DNA of 64,000 bases from Oscillatoriaceae cyanobacterium Prado104 (GCA_025454405.1 JALOON010000002.1:92505-156504); one strand, 5' to 3'. Positions 26,297-35,405 are shown, numbered from the stretch's first letter. Program-made: numbers and translations. The notes: a model not told the origin generated them from the sequence alone.

Positions 26297-27973
26297 ATGA
26301 TTCTGAAAGTTAGCTGCGATCGAAAACATAAATTTTGCTTAGTCGTCGCGATCGCACTCTTTTTTATTTTAATAACTTCCTATTTTTTTGAGCCTTCAGC
26401 ACTCACAAATCCGCCTACTACTTACAAAACTTTTGCAGAATGGTGCGCCAATCGCGATCTCCTATTACCGGATGTCAAACTCACAGTTGATGTTTTGTTA
26501 GAAAAGGTTGAAACTGAAGATTGTGCATTAGCTCAAAACAAACTGTTAAAGCTCGATCGGGTCGATCTATCTAGAGAGCCATATGAAACAAGTATAAAGA
26601 ACATTCAAGTTTTATCATCTCTTCCCCATCTAACTCACCTCAATCTCAATTCCAGTCGAATAGAAGATATCACTCCTTTATTGTCTCTTTCCAATCTAAC
26701 TCATCTCAATATGAGTGAGACTTATTCGCTAAAAGATATCACTACTTTATCGTCTCTGCGCAACCTAACTCATCTCGATATCAGTCACAATTCAATACAA
26801 GACATTACCCCTTTGATGTCTTTAATAAATCTGCTAAGCCTAGATATTAGCGGTAATAATATTACCAATTTACAGCCACTTTCATCTCTGTTAAATCTCA
26901 GGACACTAGAGCTTAAAGAGATTTATTTTAGCAACTTGCAACCACTAAAATATCTCATTAACTTAACTAAGTTATCTATTAGTACCCTAGAAAAAGACAT
27001 CAGTTTTTTGAGCCACCTAACAAATATAAATGAACTTTATCTAGCTGCTGAGACTAGCGATATAACTCCTTTGGCTAATTTAAAAAAATTAACTAAGCTT
27101 TTCCTGATGGGGACATACCTAAATAACATCAACCCTTTGCAGTCATTGACAAATCTTACTGAATTATATCTGGTGAGTAATAATAACAGCCCCGAAGGGG
27201 ATGGGAAACAGCAATCTATTGACATGAGCAAAATCGCAAATTTAAAAGAATTGAGAACCCTCAGCATTATTGGCAATAATATTTCCGATCTTAAACCGCT
27301 GAAATCTCTTGTCAAACTAACCAAGCTTAACCTAAGCAAGAATGAAATTACAGATATCGAGCCTCTGAAAAATCTGACAGGCTTAACCGAACTATCTCTC
27401 AGTTACAATAAAATTTCAGACATCAGCAATTTAAAATTTCTCCCGAACCTAACCAGACTGGATCTTGAAGACAATAAAATATCGGATATCGGATCGCTGC
27501 AATTTCTAAAAAAATTAACTGCGATCGGCATTAGTAACAATCAAATTTCTGACATTCGTCCCTTAGCATCTTTAACTAACCTAACCGAACTTTATATTAT
27601 CTGGAACAAAATTTCTGACATTAACCCGCTAGGATTTCTGACAAACCTAACTAAACTTGACCTGCAAGGCAATCAAATCTCAAACATTAGTCCACTGAAA
27701 TATTTGACAAATCTCACACACCTTTACCTTCCAAACAATAAAATCAAAGATGTCCGCCCACTGCAATCGCTAACCAAGCTAACTAAACTTCACCTTTACG
27801 ATAACCCGCTTCCTCTAAAAAAATGTCCCGTTCTCACAAAATCTGTCTGTCTCCTTAAGTTTTATTGGAACAATAGGCACATGACAGGTTATATGGATTG
27901 GGAAGCCTATAAAATGAGTAACCCAGATACCATACCAATTCCTAACCGATACCCATACATTGATAATTGGTAG
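26297..27973 (+). CDS. Leucine-rich-repeat protein, internalin-like, signal-anchored
   Basis: 558 residues from the ATG at 26297; a TTG five codons upstream is less likely. A basic N-terminus and a hydrophobic segment at about 12-30 (FCLVVAIALFFILITSYFF) indicate export or membrane anchoring. More than a dozen 22-residue LRRs of the LTKLDLQGNQISNISPLKYL kind follow to about residue 500. A short Cys-containing cap (PLPLKKCPVLTKSVC) closes the solenoid. It is probably an extracytoplasmic binding protein with unknown partner. The DNA is visibly more AT-rich than neighbouring genes, which may mean horizontal gain or only repeat-driven codon drift. Confidence 0.88.
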   Translation: MILKVSCDRKHKFCLVVAIALFFILITSYFFEPSALTNPPTTYKTFAEWCANRDLLLPDVKLTVDVLLEKVETEDCALAQNKLLKLDRVDLSREPYETSIKNIQVLSSLPHLTHLNLNSSRIEDITPLLSLSNLTHLNMSETYSLKDITTLSSLRNLTHLDISHNSIQDITPLMSLINLLSLDISGNNITNLQPLSSLLNLRTLELKEIYFSNLQPLKYLINLTKLSISTLEKDISFLSHLTNINELYLAAETSDITPLANLKKLTKLFLMGTYLNNINPLQSLTNLTELYLVSNNNSPEGDGKQQSIDMSKIANLKELRTLSIIGNNISDLKPLKSLVKLTKLNLSKNEITDIEPLKNLTGLTELSLSYNKISDISNLKFLPNLTRLDLEDNKISDIGSLQFLKKLTAIGISNNQISDIRPLASLTNLTELYIIWNKISDINPLGFLTNLTKLDLQGNQISNISPLKYLTNLTHLYLPNNKIKDVRPLQSLTKLTKLHLYDNPLPLKKCPVLTKSVCLLKFYWNNRHMTGYMDWEAYKMSNPDTIPIPNRYPYIDNW

Positions 27974-28130
27974 CGTTTTCAGTTAAAATGGATGATATAC
28001 GGGCAAAGGCGAATCGATCGAATCTGTTCCGATTTAACTTTCAAGATTTTGGCTCCTGCTTCTTTCGTGACAAATCGAGCAAGTGGATTTATTTGCTTGG
28101 CTTCTGAGTGTTGTATTGCTATCATAGTAA

Positions 28131-28233
28131 TTGCACCTAATTTCAATGGTAAGCACACCTGGTTTCATAAGTGCACCTGGTTCGATCGGTAAGCGCTTTT
28201 GATTTCATTGGTTAAGTTCACCTGGTTTCAGTA
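28131..28233 (+). repeat. Imperfect tandem repeat, TGCACCTGGTTTCATTGGTAAG-like units
   Basis: Units of about 23 and 17 bases alternate: TTGCACCTAATTTCAATGGT, CACACCTGGTTTCATAA, GTGCACCTGGTTCGATCGGT, CGCTTTTGATTTCATTGGTT and TTCACCTGGTTTCAGTA. Shared words are CACCTGGTTTCA and GGTAAG. It lies in the 27974-28356 gap; a frame crossing it lacks coding character. Confidence 0.6.
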
Positions 28234-28356
28234 GGTGTATCTCGCCGAGCGAGATTTTGTCTGATTTAGAGATTGCCCTTCAGTTTCCTAGGCCGGGGGG
28301 CGATCGCTATTTAATAATGTAATTAGCTTCAGGCAAATACTTGCCCTCTGTCAAGC

Positions 28357-28569
28357 ATGGGATTAGTGAGGTTGCGGATTCGAGAGCTGGCTGCCGAGAA
28401 GGGTTGGACTCTAACAGAGGTTTCCGAGCGCGCGGGAGTTCACTACAGCACTCTGAAGAATTATGCCCGTTCGCCCGGTTTAGCAACGGTTGATGTTACT
28501 TATTTACAAAAATTAGCTAGAACTTTTGACGTGTTAATTGAAGACTTGTTTGATGTGGTAGAAGATTAG
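28357..28569 (+). CDS. Small XRE-family DNA-binding protein
   Basis: 70 residues, almost only a Cro/C1-type helix-turn-helix: RIRELAAEKGWTLTEVSERAGVHYSTLKNYARSP, with the recognition helix at about 27-38. It ends with the acidic LARTFDVLIEDLFDVVED helix. Such short XRE proteins are stand-alone repressors or antitoxin-like regulators. No partner is adjacent; the VanY-type gene begins 170 bases downstream in the same direction. Confidence 0.9.
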   Translation: MGLVRLRIRELAAEKGWTLTEVSERAGVHYSTLKNYARSPGLATVDVTYLQKLARTFDVLIEDLFDVVED

Positions 28570-28741
28570 GCGCTCGCCAGTATCGAGTCACAAACAACCA
28601 AATTCAAGAATTTGCGGATCGGGTTTACCCAAGTCAGAGAAAATAAATGTACTCTCAGCGGCATATGTAGCTGTCAGATCGACCCGATCGGTCTACAATT
28701 TGTAACGTTGAGCCTTATTGAAGTGCAGGAGTGGAGCTGGC

Positions 28742-29578
28742 TTGGATAACGCGAGTCTGTCACGAAAAACCCCGCAAGCCTCGGAGCTAGGGGTAGACGA
28801 AATTCCAGAAGCGGTGCGAGACAACCCGTACCTAGTAGAATCCCAGCAGAGCCAGTCAAAAAGAAGATGGCTGATTTGGAAACTGCTAGGGTTGGGCGTA
28901 GTCGCCTTTGCGGCCAGCATCTGGCTGCACCTCAATTTTGACATTTTCGGCGATCGAGCCGTCCAAACCGTACAAAACCCAGCAGCAACCTCTGTGGCAT
29001 CCCCCGCCGCCACCAAACGGGCATCTAACTCTAAAGCAGCTAACGCAGCAACAGAAACGCCGGACAACCTGCTGGGACACTTGCCGTATTCAGAAGCGCC
29101 GGCTAAAGACTTGGTAGCCGTTACCGCCGATGGAGGCGTCAAACTCCGCACCGCAGCAGCAGCAAAATATCAAGAAATGGCCAACGCAGCAGCAGCAGAT
29201 GGCATATACTTTGCTCCTATATCAGGTTTTCGATCGCTCCAAGACCAGCAGCACGTATTTTTTGACGTTAAAGCAGAACGCAAGCAAAACCCCACCAAAC
29301 GAGCCGAAGTCAGCGCTCCTCCAGGATACAGCGAACACCATACAGGTTACGCGATCGACCTCGGCGACGGCAGCGCCCCGGAACACAACCTCAGCCAGAG
29401 TTTTGAAACTACCCGAGCTTTCAAATGGCTCGAAGCCAACGCAGCCTCCTTCAGCTTTGAAATATCCTTCACCAAAAACAACCGCCAAGGCGTCAGTTAC
29501 GAACCCTGGCACTGGCGCTTTGTGGGCGACAAGCACAGTCTAGAAACTTTCTACAAGGCTCATTCGCTGAAAAAATAG
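28742..29578 (+). CDS. M15-family D-alanyl-D-alanine carboxypeptidase (VanY type)
   Basis: 278 residues from the TTG at 28742, chosen because CAGGAG lies ten bases upstream; another TTG at 28718 is possible. A membrane anchor at about residues 35-55 is followed by an Ala/Thr-rich linker and the M15B zinc peptidase domain from about 125. GFRSLQDQQHVFFD precedes SEHHTGYAIDLGD, which gives the His and Asp zinc ligands, and EPWHWRFVGD supplies the last His and the catalytic Glu. The enzyme trims the terminal D-Ala of peptidoglycan stem peptides at the outer face of the inner membrane. The role is cell-wall turnover, not vancomycin resistance. Confidence 0.9.
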   Translation: MDNASLSRKTPQASELGVDEIPEAVRDNPYLVESQQSQSKRRWLIWKLLGLGVVAFAASIWLHLNFDIFGDRAVQTVQNPAATSVASPAATKRASNSKAANAATETPDNLLGHLPYSEAPAKDLVAVTADGGVKLRTAAAAKYQEMANAAAADGIYFAPISGFRSLQDQQHVFFDVKAERKQNPTKRAEVSAPPGYSEHHTGYAIDLGDGSAPEHNLSQSFETTRAFKWLEANAASFSFEISFTKNNRQGVSYEPWHWRFVGDKHSLETFYKAHSLKK

Positions 29579-29579
29579 T

Positions 29580-29722
29580 TGACAGTTGGTCAGGAGTTTT
29601 GAGTTGTGAATGCGTGAGTTTTGAGTTAAAGACTGTTCACAATTCACAACTCAAAACTTAAAACTCAGAACTTCCCCTCTCCCCCTCCCCCACTCCCCCA
29701 CTCCCCCACTCCCCCCCTCTCC
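29580..29722. repeat. AAAACTC-type inverted heptamers and a CCCCCACT tract
   Basis: GTTTTGAGTTGTGAATG with its imperfect complement AACTCAAAACTTAAAACTC forms a long low-complexity inverted pair. It is followed at 29672-29722 by a pyrimidine tract of CTCCCCC and CACTCCCC units that ends at the coaD start codon. There is no gene and no Shine-Dalgarno sequence. Confidence 0.75.
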
Positions 29723-29723
29723 A

Positions 29724-30314
29724 TTGGGCAAACAAGTGATTGCAATCTATCCAGGAAGCTTCGATCCCATTACTTTAGGCCACGCGGACTTGATCGAGCG
29801 CGGGTGCAAACTGTTCGATCGAGTAATTGTCACCGTAGTTCGCAATCCCAGCAAAACTCCTCTATTCACCGTAGAGGAACGCATCCAGCAAATCCAACGC
29901 TCCGTCCAACATTTGCCAAACGTAGAGGTAGACAGTTTTGAGGGTTTAACAGTAAACTATGCTAAAATTCGACAAGCCAAAGTGCTGCTGCGGGGTCTGC
30001 GAGTATTAACAGATTTTGAAATGGAACTCCAAATGGCCCACACCAATAAAACCCTCTGGGGCGAAATTGAAACAGTTTTTTTGGCAACTTCTAACGAGTA
30101 CAGTTTTTTAAGCAGCAGTGTAGTTAAAGAAATAGCCAAGTTTGGTGGCTCCGTAGATCATCTTGTTCCTAAACACGTCGCTCTAGATATTTACAAATGT
30201 TACGCCAGCAGGAACCAAATCGCATCGAACCCGACAGCACCGGACGCGGCACTGAGAACGAACAACCTCAGAATCCAGCCGCCTTCGGAGACGAAAACCG
30301 CACCGCAGGAGTAG
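29724..30314 (+). CDS. coaD: Phosphopantetheine adenylyltransferase
   Basis: 196 residues from TTG at 29724; the internal GTG at 29736 would give the more classical start [11 protein letters not shown]. CoaD adenylates 4'-phosphopantetheine in the penultimate step of coenzyme A synthesis. Nucleotidyltransferase motifs are [19 protein letters not shown] (TLGH), [17 protein letters not shown] and [20 protein letters not shown]. The enzyme normally ends near residue 160; the extra 30 residues ([16 protein letters not shown] onward) are low-complexity and overlap the next gene in another frame. No ribosome-binding site is visible in the C-rich tract upstream. Confidence 0.95.
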   Translation: MGKQVIAIYPGSFDPITLGHADLIERGCKLFDRVIVTVVRNPSKTPLFTVEERIQQIQRSVQHLPNVEVDSFEGLTVNYAKIRQAKVLLRGLRVLTDFEMELQMAHTNKTLWGEIETVFLATSNEYSFLSSSVVKEIAKFGGSVDHLVPKHVALDIYKCYASRNQIASNPTAPDAALRTNNLRIQPPSETKTAPQE

Positions 30315-30883
30315 ACATCCAGCGGGAATTGAATCGGCTTGAGGAAATCGTTCTCGACAGCCCGCGCATTCCCTTGACTAGACGGACTCTGGTGGACGAA
30401 GAACAGTTGCTAGATCAATTAGACTTGGTGAGGCTGAATTTGCCCATAGCCTTTCAGGAAGCTGAGGCGGTTCTGCGCCACAAGGAGGAACTGCTTCACG
30501 AAGCTGAACTTTACGCTCAGGAAGTCATCGAAGCAGCTGAGCAGCGGGCGGCAGAGCTTTTAAATGATATGGGCTTGCTCCAGCAGGCTAAGATAGAAGC
30601 GGATCAGTTGCGCCAGCAAGTGTTGCTCGACTGCGAAGCCATCCAGCAAGCAACTTTGGCTGAAGTAGAACAAATCCGCTATCAGGCTCAAGAGGAATTG
30701 GAGGAAATGAGAGCGCGGGCTCTGGCAGAATGCGAAGAGATTCAAAACGGCGCTGACGACTACGCCGACCAAGTTTTGAACAATATCGAACACAAATTAG
30801 GCGATATGTTGCGCGTGATTCGCAACGGTCGCGAGCAGTTGGACGGTGTTGCTGGCTCCCACAGCCCTCACGGGAATGGATAA
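30197..30883 (+). CDS. DivIVA/Cdv3-like coiled-coil protein
   Basis: 228 residues. After a disordered first 40 residues come [42 protein letters not shown] and a long Glu/Ala/Gln-rich coiled coil with repeated EAE and EEIQ motifs. Automatic pipelines often label such proteins DivIVA or ATP synthase subunit b. In cyanobacteria a DivIVA-like Cdv3 takes part in cell division; that link is inferred. The ATG at 30197 gives a 118-base overlap with coaD. A start at the TTG near 30326 would avoid the overlap and has AGGAG upstream, so the true N-terminus is open. A terminator follows. Confidence 0.75.
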   Translation: MLRQQEPNRIEPDSTGRGTENEQPQNPAAFGDENRTAGVDIQRELNRLEEIVLDSPRIPLTRRTLVDEEQLLDQLDLVRLNLPIAFQEAEAVLRHKEELLHEAELYAQEVIEAAEQRAAELLNDMGLLQQAKIEADQLRQQVLLDCEAIQQATLAEVEQIRYQAQEELEEMRARALAECEEIQNGADDYADQVLNNIEHKLGDMLRVIRNGREQLDGVAGSHSPHGNG

Positions 30884-30924
30884 ATAGTTGTTGGCTGATT
30901 TGGTTGCTACAAATCTCTAAAAAT

Positions 30925-30947
30925 CCACCTCTTTTGGGTGGTTTTTT
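30925..30947 (+). terminator. Rho-independent terminator after the DivIVA-like gene
   Basis: CCACC and GGTGG form a five-base stem around TCTTTTG, directly followed by six T residues, 42 bases after the stop codon. A classical intrinsic terminator for the coaD transcript. Confidence 0.75.
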
Positions 30948-31198
30948 AGTTTGATAGTTAAGTTTTGTTGAATCTTGTGTAAATATTGTTTTTTTTGCTA
31001 TTTTAACAGCATTAACAAGCCTAATCATCCCAAGCAATTCTAATTGTAAGGCTTCGATAGCGACAATGCAAAAGCATCTAATCGGTTCGCGGAATTCGAC
31101 TTAATCCGAGCTTTTTAATCCGAGCTTTGGCGATCGCAAGCGTGGTAATTACTCATGCAGGGTTCTTGGCATTTGGCAACGATCGCAGAATTCTAGTT

Positions 31199-31342
31199 AG
31201 GGCTTGCTGAATAAAACTCTCAGCCCCCGAGAGCAATGGTTTTGAGCCTTTTGCGATCGATTTAGTGCCAGGTTATGGCATAGAGATGGTCAAAACCAAT
31301 GCCCAATGCCCCCCTCACCAAAAGACTTATTCAGCAAGCCCT
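31199..31342. mobile_element. Family C miniature element with AGTT target duplication
   Basis: A 144-bp element bounded by perfect 16-bp terminal inverted repeats AGGGCTTGCTGAATAA and TTATTCAGCAAGCCCT, flanked on both sides by AGTT (31195-31198, 31343-31346). A second inner pair (ATGGTTTTGA / TCAAAACCA) is present. It carries no transposase. The ends look like those of IS-element-derived MITEs; mobilisation in trans is presumed. The rest of the 30884-31598 gap holds only repeats. Confidence 0.75.
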
Positions 31343-31526
31343 AGTTATTGCGATCGATTTGGTTGGCCCGCAGTTTTGATGCATCGATTGGTGGCAAAGC
31401 TAACCTTTGAAGTGTCAATAATTACCGCCCTGGTTGCTGAGAATTCGGAGTCCGGCAAAGCTCGATCGAACCGCGCGAATTCAGTCGAACGCCAGTCGCA
31501 GCAAGGGCGGTGAGTATGCCGCCAAG

Positions 31527-31566
31527 AAAGGACTCAAGAAAGGACTAAAGTCCTCACTACAAACAG
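31527..31566. repeat. Family B-type hairpin fragment
   Basis: AGGACTAAAGTCCT followed by CACTACAAAC is the right half of a family B core. It lies just beyond the metK stop codon, like the fragments beyond hisI and cobI, and might serve as a transcript end. Confidence 0.5.
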
Positions 31567-31598
31567 AAGAAGGCGCTGGGGAGCGCCCTAAAATAGGA

Positions 31599-32861
31599 CT
31601 ATCGGGCTGCTGCTGACAACTGCTGGCTCACAGCTTCTTTCAACAGCGGCACCTTATCAGTTTGTTCCCAAGGCAAATCTAAATCGGATCGCCCCAAATG
31701 ACCGTAAGCAGCTACATCTTGATAGAAACGACCGCCTCTTTCTGCAGGCAAATTCTGCAAATTAAATGTCTGAATAATCCCCGCCGGACGCAGTTCAAAA
31801 ATCTGCTGCACGGCTTCTAAAAGACGCTCTTCATCAACTTTTGCAGTGCCAAAAGTTTCGATCGTCATGCTCACAGGCCTCGCTACCCCGATCGCGTAAC
31901 TTAACTGCATTTCGCACTTGTCAGCCAAACCCGCTGCTACGATATTTTTAGCAACATAGCGGCAAGCATAGGCAGCGCTGCGGTCTACCTTCGTTGGGTC
32001 TTTGCCAGAAAAAGCACCGCCCCCGTGTCGCGAATAACCGCCGTAGGTATCCACAATAATTTTGCGACCCGTCAAACCCGAATCCCCTTGAGGTCCGCCC
32101 ACAACAAATTTGCCAGTGGGGTTGACAAGGAACCGTGTTTGTGAATCGGGTTTCACGCGGATGTCGGCAAACACGGGTTCGACTACAGCAGTCCAAAGGT
32201 CTTCTTTGATCTTGGCTTGAACGGCAGCAGTGTCAGAAATATCGCCGATCGATTCTGTATGCTGCGTAGAAATTAAAATCGTATCTATACCAACAGGCTT
32301 CCCATCTTCGTAAATCACCGTAACTTGACTTTTACCGTCGGGACGCAGGTAAGGCAACTGACCGGTTTTGCGCACAGCAGCCAATTGTCGGCAAATCCGG
32401 TGAGCCAGACTGATTGGCAGCGGCATCAATTCCGGTGTTTCGTTGCAAGCAAAGCCGAACATCAAACCTTGGTCCCCAGCGCCGATAGCATCCAATTCCT
32501 CATCGCTAGCTTGTTCCCGGCTTTCGTGAGCCGCATTCACCCCAGCAGCAATATCGGGGGACTGAGCGTCAAGAGCCACCAACACCGCACAGCTATTGGC
32601 AGAAAAACCGTTGTCAGCATCGATGTAGCCGATGTCTGCTATTTTTTTCCGCGCCAATTCAATGTAATTTACCTGAGCTTTAGTGGTAATTTCGCCCGTC
32701 AGCAGCACCAAGCCCGTGTTGACTACAACTTCGGCGGCGACACGGCTTTTAGGGTCTTCGGTCAGTAAGGCATCTAAGATAGTGTCTGAAATTTGGTCGC
32801 AGATTTTATCGGGATGACCTTCTGTAACGGATTCAGATGTAAAAAGGTAGCGGCGTGACAA
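31599..32861 (-). CDS. metK: S-adenosylmethionine synthetase
   Basis: 420 residues. It makes SAM from methionine and ATP in the cytoplasm. Motifs are [20 protein letters not shown] (ATP/methionine loop), [32 protein letters not shown], and [19 protein letters not shown] (P-loop-like). I start at the TTG at 32861 ([11 protein letters not shown]) because GGAGGAAGG lies directly upstream at good spacing. The frame remains open for 19 more codons to an ATG at 32918, but those residues are not family-like. It is monocistronic. No known SAM riboswitch could be recognised in its leader. Confidence 0.96.
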   Translation of the reverse strand: MSRRYLFTSESVTEGHPDKICDQISDTILDALLTEDPKSRVAAEVVVNTGLVLLTGEITTKAQVNYIELARKKIADIGYIDADNGFSANSCAVLVALDAQSPDIAAGVNAAHESREQASDEELDAIGAGDQGLMFGFACNETPELMPLPISLAHRICRQLAAVRKTGQLPYLRPDGKSQVTVIYEDGKPVGIDTILISTQHTESIGDISDTAAVQAKIKEDLWTAVVEPVFADIRVKPDSQTRFLVNPTGKFVVGGPQGDSGLTGRKIIVDTYGGYSRHGGGAFSGKDPTKVDRSAAYACRYVAKNIVAAGLADKCEMQLSYAIGVARPVSMTIETFGTAKVDEERLLEAVQQIFELRPAGIIQTFNLQNLPAERGGRFYQDVAAYGHLGRSDLDLPWEQTDKVPLLKEAVSQQLSAAAR

Positions 32862-33069
32862 TGAACCTTCCTCCTTGAGTGTGCGTGAAGCCTGCACGAC
32901 ATCATCAGAAACCGACAAGTTGCTTTTCCGCTAGAAGTTCGGGACAATAGCGTCTCGATGCGCTGGAAAATTTGTGTCGGTCTGGCTGAGTTGAAGCAGG
33001 GTTGGAAATTTGATTAAAGTCTCACCAATATAGCAAATTGAGACTCCGTTACATAAGACTTACCCAAAG

Positions 33070-33462
33070 CTACCCAGAGCTGTACAGCTCTGGACGCATG
33101 ATACTTACTTCCTGCTTCACTCTGGTAGTGTCGGCACTCTCCAGTCCACAGGCTAACCCCGTCTAACTGACGGTTTTTTGCAGATTTATTGCAGCGTTCA
33201 AATCTCTGTCTTGAGTGTGACCGCAACTGTGACATTCAAACACTCTTTCTTTTAGCAAAAGTGTATCTTTTTTTGCACCGCAATTCGAGCAAAGTTTTGA
33301 ACTGGGGAACCATCGGTCAACTACTACAAGCCTGGAACCGCACAATTTGCATTTGTAGGTAACTTGCCTGCGAAACTCATAAAAACCCATGTCAGCAATC
33401 GATGCCGCCAACTTATGATTTGCTATCATCCCAGATACGTTCAAGTCTTCTATGACTACTGT
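33070..33462 (-). pseudogene. TnpB (IS200/IS605 OrfB) C-terminal fragment
   Basis: Only the last quarter of a TnpB remains. It reads VVIEDLNVSGMIANHKLAAS (containing the RuvC-II Glu), then the zinc ribbon with CKLCG, CSNCG and CHSCG, and DRDLNAAINLQKTVS (RuvC-III Asp). An in-frame TAG follows at 33160-33162, then the typical tail VKQEVSIM to a TAG at 33070-33072. Upstream it is cut by a stop, and the N-terminal RuvC-I half is absent. The element is dead for this gene. The palindrome at 33074-33093 lies in its last codons. Confidence 0.85.
33074..33093. repeat. Perfect 20-bp palindrome at the TnpB remnant's end
   Basis: CCAGAGCTGTACAGCTCTGG is a perfect palindrome. It lies at the 3' end of the TnpB fragment, where IS200/IS605 elements carry a terminal hairpin recognised by TnpA and where the TnpB guide RNA scaffold ends. 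It could be either, or coincidental. Confidence 0.6.
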
Positions 33463-33689
33463 TTACCTATTCTCGACCGTACCTCATCTTTCTGAGAAAG
33501 GATTTATACAAGAGATTGGTACAACATTTAAAACCCGGTACGCCACCATTCATCCATCTCTGAAAAAACGCTGGCTCTGACGCTCACAAGCTTTTTTGGT
33601 AGAATTTTAGAGTCGATCGAAACCCATACCATCAACCCCATACCCTGAAGGGTGAGATACATTACAGGGTAGAGCTTTGCGGAAAAACT

Positions 33690-35405
33690 ATGGTAGGAAT
33701 CCAAAATTCATCAAACTCCATCCCAACAGTTGCAGACCTGGAATTTCCCGGCGGTCCGATACCGCTTAACTCAAAATTTTATATCGATCGTTCTGGCGCT
33801 GAAACCCATGCCTGCGCCGAAATTAGCAAACCCGGAGGCCTGATATGCATGAAGGCCCCGAGAAAAACGGGCAAAAGTTCTCTGATGCTGCGGATAATTC
33901 AGGGGGCAACTGCCTGCGGGTACCGCACTGTCACTGTAGATTTTCAGCAGGCTGACGAGGAAATTTTTGCTAGCTTAGATAAATTTTTGCGCTGGCTTTG
34001 CGTCAATGTGACCCGACAACTCAAACTCGAACCCAATCTCGATGATTGTTGGGATGAAACTCTGGGCAGCAAGGTAAGCTGCTCAATTTATTTTGAAAAC
34101 TATTTGCTAGAACAAATTGACTGTCCTGTTGTTTTGATACTTAATGAAGTCAATCGAGTATTTGAACGTTCCGATATTGCTAAAGAATTCTTGCCATTGT
34201 TGCGTTACTGGCACGAACAAAGCCGGCAGAATGAAACTTGGGAAAAACTCAGAATAGCCGTCATTCATTCGACAGAAATGTATCTTCCTTTGAATATCAG
34301 TCAATCTCCATTTAATGTAGGGGTGCCCATCAAACTATTAGATTTTACAGCAGAACAAGTGCAAGATTTTGCGAGGCGACACGGACTGGATTGGAGCGAT
34401 CGAACTCTCGCCCAGAAACTAATGAAAATGGTAGGCGGCCACCCTTATTTAGTACATTTAGCTCTCTATCACCTCGCAATTTCCGCTCAAAATTGCTTGA
34501 CATCTGAAGGGAATGGTGCTGCCCGAACAGCAGATTTGGAGCAATTGTTAAAAGCTGCTCCCACTCAAAGCGGAATTTACAGAGAGTACCTGCGGAAGCA
34601 CTCGATCGTCTTTCAGGAGCAACCAGAACTTGCCTCCGCATTCCAAAAAGTTATCGATGCTGAAAATAGCGTGCGCTTAGAACCATTAGTTGCTTATCAG
34701 TTAGACAGTATGGGATTGGTAAAATTAGAAGGAAATAACTGTAGAGTGTCTTGCGAATTATATCGCCTGTATTTTCAGCGACAAAATTTGTTTGGCGATC
34801 GCCCATCGAGTTTTGGCATTCAAGAATTGCAGCAAGAAAATCAAAGGTTGCAAGCGTTGGTGAACGTAGACGAACTCACTCAAATAGGCAACAGGCGACA
34901 TTTTGATAGTTGTTTGCGAGCCGAATGGAAACATATGTTTCGCAACAGATCTCCCATATCTTTAATTTTATGCGATATTGATTATTTCAAAATTTACAAC
35001 GATTCTTACGGACATCAAATAGGAGATGATTGTTTGCGATTGGTAGCTCAAACAATTAGCCGAACGCTCGAGCGTCCTGCTGATGTAGCAGCTCGCTACG
35101 GAGGTGAAGAATTTGCAGTTATTTTACCTGAAACTGATGCATCGGGCGCTCTGATTGTTGCTGAAAAAATTAGAGCAAATGTTAAAGCTTTGAATATTGT
35201 TTTTCAACCTAATATCGTTGAGTGTCTGCCCAATTCTGCGGTAACTATTAGTTTGGGAATTGCCTGCGTTGTTCCCAGTCCACAAAACGATGAAGCAACG
35301 CTGGTATTGGCGGCTGATGAAGCTCTTTATGACTCGAAACGGCACGGGCGAGATCGCATTACTCTGAGTACGCTTTTAAATTTTAGATGGGCGGCTGTTA
35401 ATTGA
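33690..35405 (+). CDS. AAA-like ATPase domain fused to a GGDEF diguanylate cyclase
   Basis: 571 residues. N-terminal AAA_35-type STAND-like ATPase at about 15-370. It has FYIDRSGAETHACAEISKPG, Walker A APRKTGKSSL, Walker B-like PVVLILNEVNRVFE and a GGHPYLVHLALYHLA sensor region. A coiled coil (IQELQQENQRLQALVNVDEL) leads into the GGDEF domain with TQIGNRRHFD, LILCDIDYFKIYNDSYGHQI and RYGGEEFAVILPE. GGEEF at about 471-475 is catalytically competent, and RPAD at 462-465 lies exactly five residues before it, forming an intact inhibitory I-site. It probably makes c-di-GMP under control of the nucleotide-binding domain. Confidence 0.9.
   Translation: MVGIQNSSNSIPTVADLEFPGGPIPLNSKFYIDRSGAETHACAEISKPGGLICMKAPRKTGKSSLMLRIIQGATACGYRTVTVDFQQADEEIFASLDKFLRWLCVNVTRQLKLEPNLDDCWDETLGSKVSCSIYFENYLLEQIDCPVVLILNEVNRVFERSDIAKEFLPLLRYWHEQSRQNETWEKLRIAVIHSTEMYLPLNISQSPFNVGVPIKLLDFTAEQVQDFARRHGLDWSDRTLAQKLMKMVGGHPYLVHLALYHLAISAQNCLTSEGNGAARTADLEQLLKAAPTQSGIYREYLRKHSIVFQEQPELASAFQKVIDAENSVRLEPLVAYQLDSMGLVKLEGNNCRVSCELYRLYFQRQNLFGDRPSSFGIQELQQENQRLQALVNVDELTQIGNRRHFDSCLRAEWKHMFRNRSPISLILCDIDYFKIYNDSYGHQIGDDCLRLVAQTISRTLERPADVAARYGGEEFAVILPETDASGALIVAEKIRANVKALNIVFQPNIVECLPNSAVTISLGIACVVPSPQNDEATLVLAADEALYDSKRHGRDRITLSTLLNFRWAAVN

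Noticed and set aside
28742..29578. Vancomycin resistance gene (VanY)
   Set aside because: The zinc peptidase motif is general to M15B cell-wall carboxypeptidases, and no vanRS or ligase genes are present.
32862..33069. SAM riboswitch in the metK leader
   Set aside because: I could not find the conserved core of any SAM riboswitch class; a covariance search would be needed.
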